Shown: piece by piece, positions 5,644 through 6,546 of the stretch
How the letters are laid out: each line of letters starts with the position of its first letter
Position numbering within the stretch: position 1 is the first letter of the stretch
NCBI GenBank assembly: GCA_003513855.1
Contig: DOTC01000177.1
Span: 552-7,097, forward strand
Origin: Deltaproteobacteria bacterium
Lineage (GTDB): Bacteria > Desulfobacterota > Deferrimicrobia > Deferrimicrobiales > Deferrimicrobiaceae
Length of the DNA stretch: 6,546 bases
Direction of reading: 5' to 3'
Made by a program: the position numbers and the translations under genes
Notes under the pieces: model-generated
What the model was told of the DNA's origin: nothing
Databases searched by the model: none
Seen by the model: only the letters and a program-made list of their open reading frames with translations

Positions 5644-5850
5644 CTAGCCGCGTACGTCCGACCGCCGATTGCCCGTGTAAGCGGAAGGGCGTCGCCCTAA
5701 CGGGATAGCCCGAATCCCCCTCCCGGGGGGAGGAAGGGCGAAACCCAAACCGGGATGGTCCGAAGGGAACCCTGCCGGCCGGGGTCCTTGAGGACGAGAC
5801 CCAAACGACCGGAAACGCACGTAGTAGCCCGGAGTAAAGAGTCTTCGGAC

Positions 5851-5878
5851 GGGGGTTCGACTCCCCCCGCCTCCACCA
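5851..5878 (+). other. tmRNA 3' end, potential integration (attB/attL-type) site
   Basis: The T-arm plus acceptor 3' end of tmRNA genes is a frequent target of tyrosine integrases. Here the composition falls and strand direction switches directly after it, with a toxin-antitoxin pair following. No second copy of the 28 bases and no integrase are in the window, so this is a possibility only. Confidence 0.2.
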
Positions 5879-5922
5879 ATGCAAAGAATTCGAACCTTTA
5901 CGGAAGCACGGGAGACAACCGG

Positions 5923-6213
5923 CTAACGCGTTTCCCTTTTCAGGAGCCGGTACGTTTCCTCGTAGATTCGTTGGCGTGGACCGATCGCGACGATTTCGAT
6001 GATGTTCCTCATCACCCGATAAATGATCCTGAAGTTCCCCACTCTGAAGCTCCGCAGGCCAGCGAGCTCGTTTTTCAGCACTTTCCCCGACGAGGGATCG
6101 GCAAGAATCGTCTTCAGGGACGCCCTGGTTTTCCTCTTCAGGTTCGGATGCATGCCGCGGACTAGCTCAGCGACCTCATCGGGAACCCTGAGCCTGTGAA
6201 GAGGCTGTTTCAT
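5923..6213 (-). CDS. RelE/ParE-superfamily toxin of a type II toxin-antitoxin system
   Basis: 96-residue small basic protein of the RelE/ParE fold; relatives cleave mRNA on the ribosome or block gyrase. The fold signature is clear. Two N-terminal helices (PDEVAELVRGMHPNLKRK) precede KVLKNELAGLRSFRVGN (44-60) and the beta strands FRIIYRV (61-67) and IIEIVAIGPR (71-80). The C-terminal RIYEETYRLL (82-91) follows. Lys47, Arg57, Arg62, Arg80 and Tyr84 are candidates for the basic/aromatic active-site set of RelE-type RNases, which favours an mRNA interferase over a ParE gyrase poison, but this is not certain. It lies downstream of the antitoxin with a nine-base gap and no visible Shine-Dalgarno, so its translation is probably coupled to the antitoxin. 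It runs convergent to ssrA, with the stop 45 bases from the tmRNA CCA. Confidence 0.85.
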   Translation of the reverse strand: MKQPLHRLRVPDEVAELVRGMHPNLKRKTRASLKTILADPSSGKVLKNELAGLRSFRVGNFRIIYRVMRNIIEIVAIGPRQRIYEETYRLLKRETR

Positions 6214-6222
6214 GACGGGAGG

Positions 6223-6483
6223 CTACCGAAACAATTCGTCGAGTGTGTACAGGCGCGCCTCCTTCTCCTTCAGTAACCGTAATCCCTTCCGGATTTCCTC
6301 CGACAGCGCGGCATCCGATCGGACTGCGATGGTCTCCTTCAGGCTTTCGAACTCCTCGGGGCTGATCATAACGGCGGCAGGGGCTCCATTTTTCGTTATG
6401 ACGATTTCCTCGTCGGTATCCTGGACGGCCTGCACGAGTCCGCTCAGTTTCATCTTGGCTTCCGAAAGGGATAGAGTTTTCAT
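6223..6483 (-). CDS. Phd/YefM-family antitoxin
   Basis: 86-residue antitoxin expected to bind and neutralise the adjacent RelE/ParE-type toxin and to repress the shared promoter. The N-terminal Phd/YefM DNA-binding domain is easily recognised: LSLSEAKMKLSGLVQAVQ (4-21), EEIVITKNGAPAAVMISPEE (25-44) and FESLKET (45-51). The C-terminal part (SEEIRKGLRLLKEKEARLYT) is the charged, helical toxin-wrapping tail. ATG at 6483-6481 (minus strand) has a strong GGAGG seven bases upstream (6495-6491). It is first in the two-gene operon, the usual antitoxin-first order. G+C is lower than in the core genes, consistent with a mobile accessory module. Confidence 0.92.
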   Translation of the reverse strand: MKTLSLSEAKMKLSGLVQAVQDTDEEIVITKNGAPAAVMISPEEFESLKETIAVRSDAALSEEIRKGLRLLKEKEARLYTLDELFR

Positions 6484-6495
6484 AGTCTGACCTCC

Positions 6496-6544
6496 ATAAT
6501 GGTTGACCAGAATAAAGGCTATAATGGCATGGGGAGGCTGTCAA
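6496..6544 (-). promoter_or_regulatory. Toxin-antitoxin operon promoter with repeated ATAATGG operator candidate
   Basis: On the minus strand a perfect TTGACA (6544-6539) is followed after 15 bases by TATAGC (6523-6518); the spacing is short but tolerable. The sequence ATAATGG (plus-strand reading) occurs twice, at 6496-6502 and 6521-6527, 25 bases apart. The first copy is part of CCAT-A-ATGG, a small inverted repeat. These copies overlap the promoter and leader, where a Phd/YefM repressor would be expected to bind. Confidence 0.45.
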
Positions 6545-6546
6545 GT

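Larger units (their letters stand above)
5521..5878 (+). ncRNA. ssrA: tmRNA (SsrA), one-piece
   Basis: 358-base tmRNA that enters stalled ribosomes with SmpB, adds alanine, and then supplies a short reading frame encoding a degradation tag. Acceptor stem: GGGGGCG 5521-5527 pairs with 5868-5874. Its third pair is G5523-U5872, the G3-U70 alanine identity element. It is followed by discriminator A5875 and encoded CCA 5876-5878. The T arm is GGGGG / CCCCC (5851-5855, 5863-5867) with loop TTCGACT. The D-region shows the conserved GTTTCGACGGGG. Pseudoknot 1: CGAGG 5570-5574 with CCTCG 5584-5588, and loop CCCGC 5576-5580 with GCGGG 5595-5599. The tag frame follows AATAGTC. A hairpin at 5632-5654 encloses the tag stop codon, and a further domain forms from CCCGT 5672-5676 / ACGGG 5700-5704. 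No clear intrinsic terminator follows the CCA. Confidence 0.98.

Noticed and set aside
5300..5884. Minus-strand reading frame starting MHWWRRGESNPRP and the nested MVEAGGVEPPSE frame
   Set aside because: They are antisense to tmRNA (and the smpB end). The GESNPRP and GGVEPPSE starts are typical of spurious proteins predicted from the reverse complement of tRNA/tmRNA 3' ends.
6503..6525. Plus-strand TTGACC and TATAAT as a rightward promoter
   Set aside because: The spacer is only 11 bases, too short for a sigma70 promoter, and no plus-strand gene follows in the window.

Overview
The window is a GC-rich bacterial chromosome segment with G+C near 65-70% by eye in the core genes. It reads as housekeeping genes on the + strand followed by a small accessory module on the - strand. 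The gene set (rsmA, a deoxynucleoside kinase, panB-panC-panD, an amidohydrolase, smpB, ssrA) and the protein styles suggest a Geobacter-like or other delta-proteobacterial (Desulfuromonadota/Desulfobacterota-type) genome. That placement is an inference from family knowledge, not a search.

Layout: 1-591 is the C-terminal part of rsmA, cut by the window edge. 641-1291 is a deoxynucleoside kinase, preceded by a promoter-like sequence that would give an almost leaderless mRNA. A strong intrinsic terminator-type hairpin (1371-1410) sits immediately before panB. panB (1431-2237), panC (2237-3097) and panD (3094-3498) are complete and overlap end to start, encoding three enzymes of pantothenate synthesis: ketopantoate formation, condensation with beta-alanine, and beta-alanine supply. 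A 148-base gap rich in inverted repeats leads to an amidohydrolase (3647-4984) of the deaminase type, overlapped by smpB (4981-5466). ssrA (tmRNA, 5521-5878) follows directly, so both parts of the trans-translation ribosome-rescue system lie side by side.

Past the 3' CCA of ssrA the base composition drops to about 53% G+C. A Phd/YefM antitoxin and RelE/ParE-type toxin pair lies there on the opposite strand, with its promoter at the right edge. The 3' end of tmRNA genes is a classic integration site, so this side may be accessory DNA, but no integrase or second attachment copy is visible.

The most unusual structure is in and around the 3499-3646 gap. A 10-bp and a 9-bp helix would compete for the same early codons of the amidohydrolase gene. 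Two back-to-back hairpins lie between them, and the ribosome binding site sits in the loop of a 7-bp hairpin that ends at the AUG. This looks like an RNA-based control region, and I do not recognise it as a known riboswitch class.
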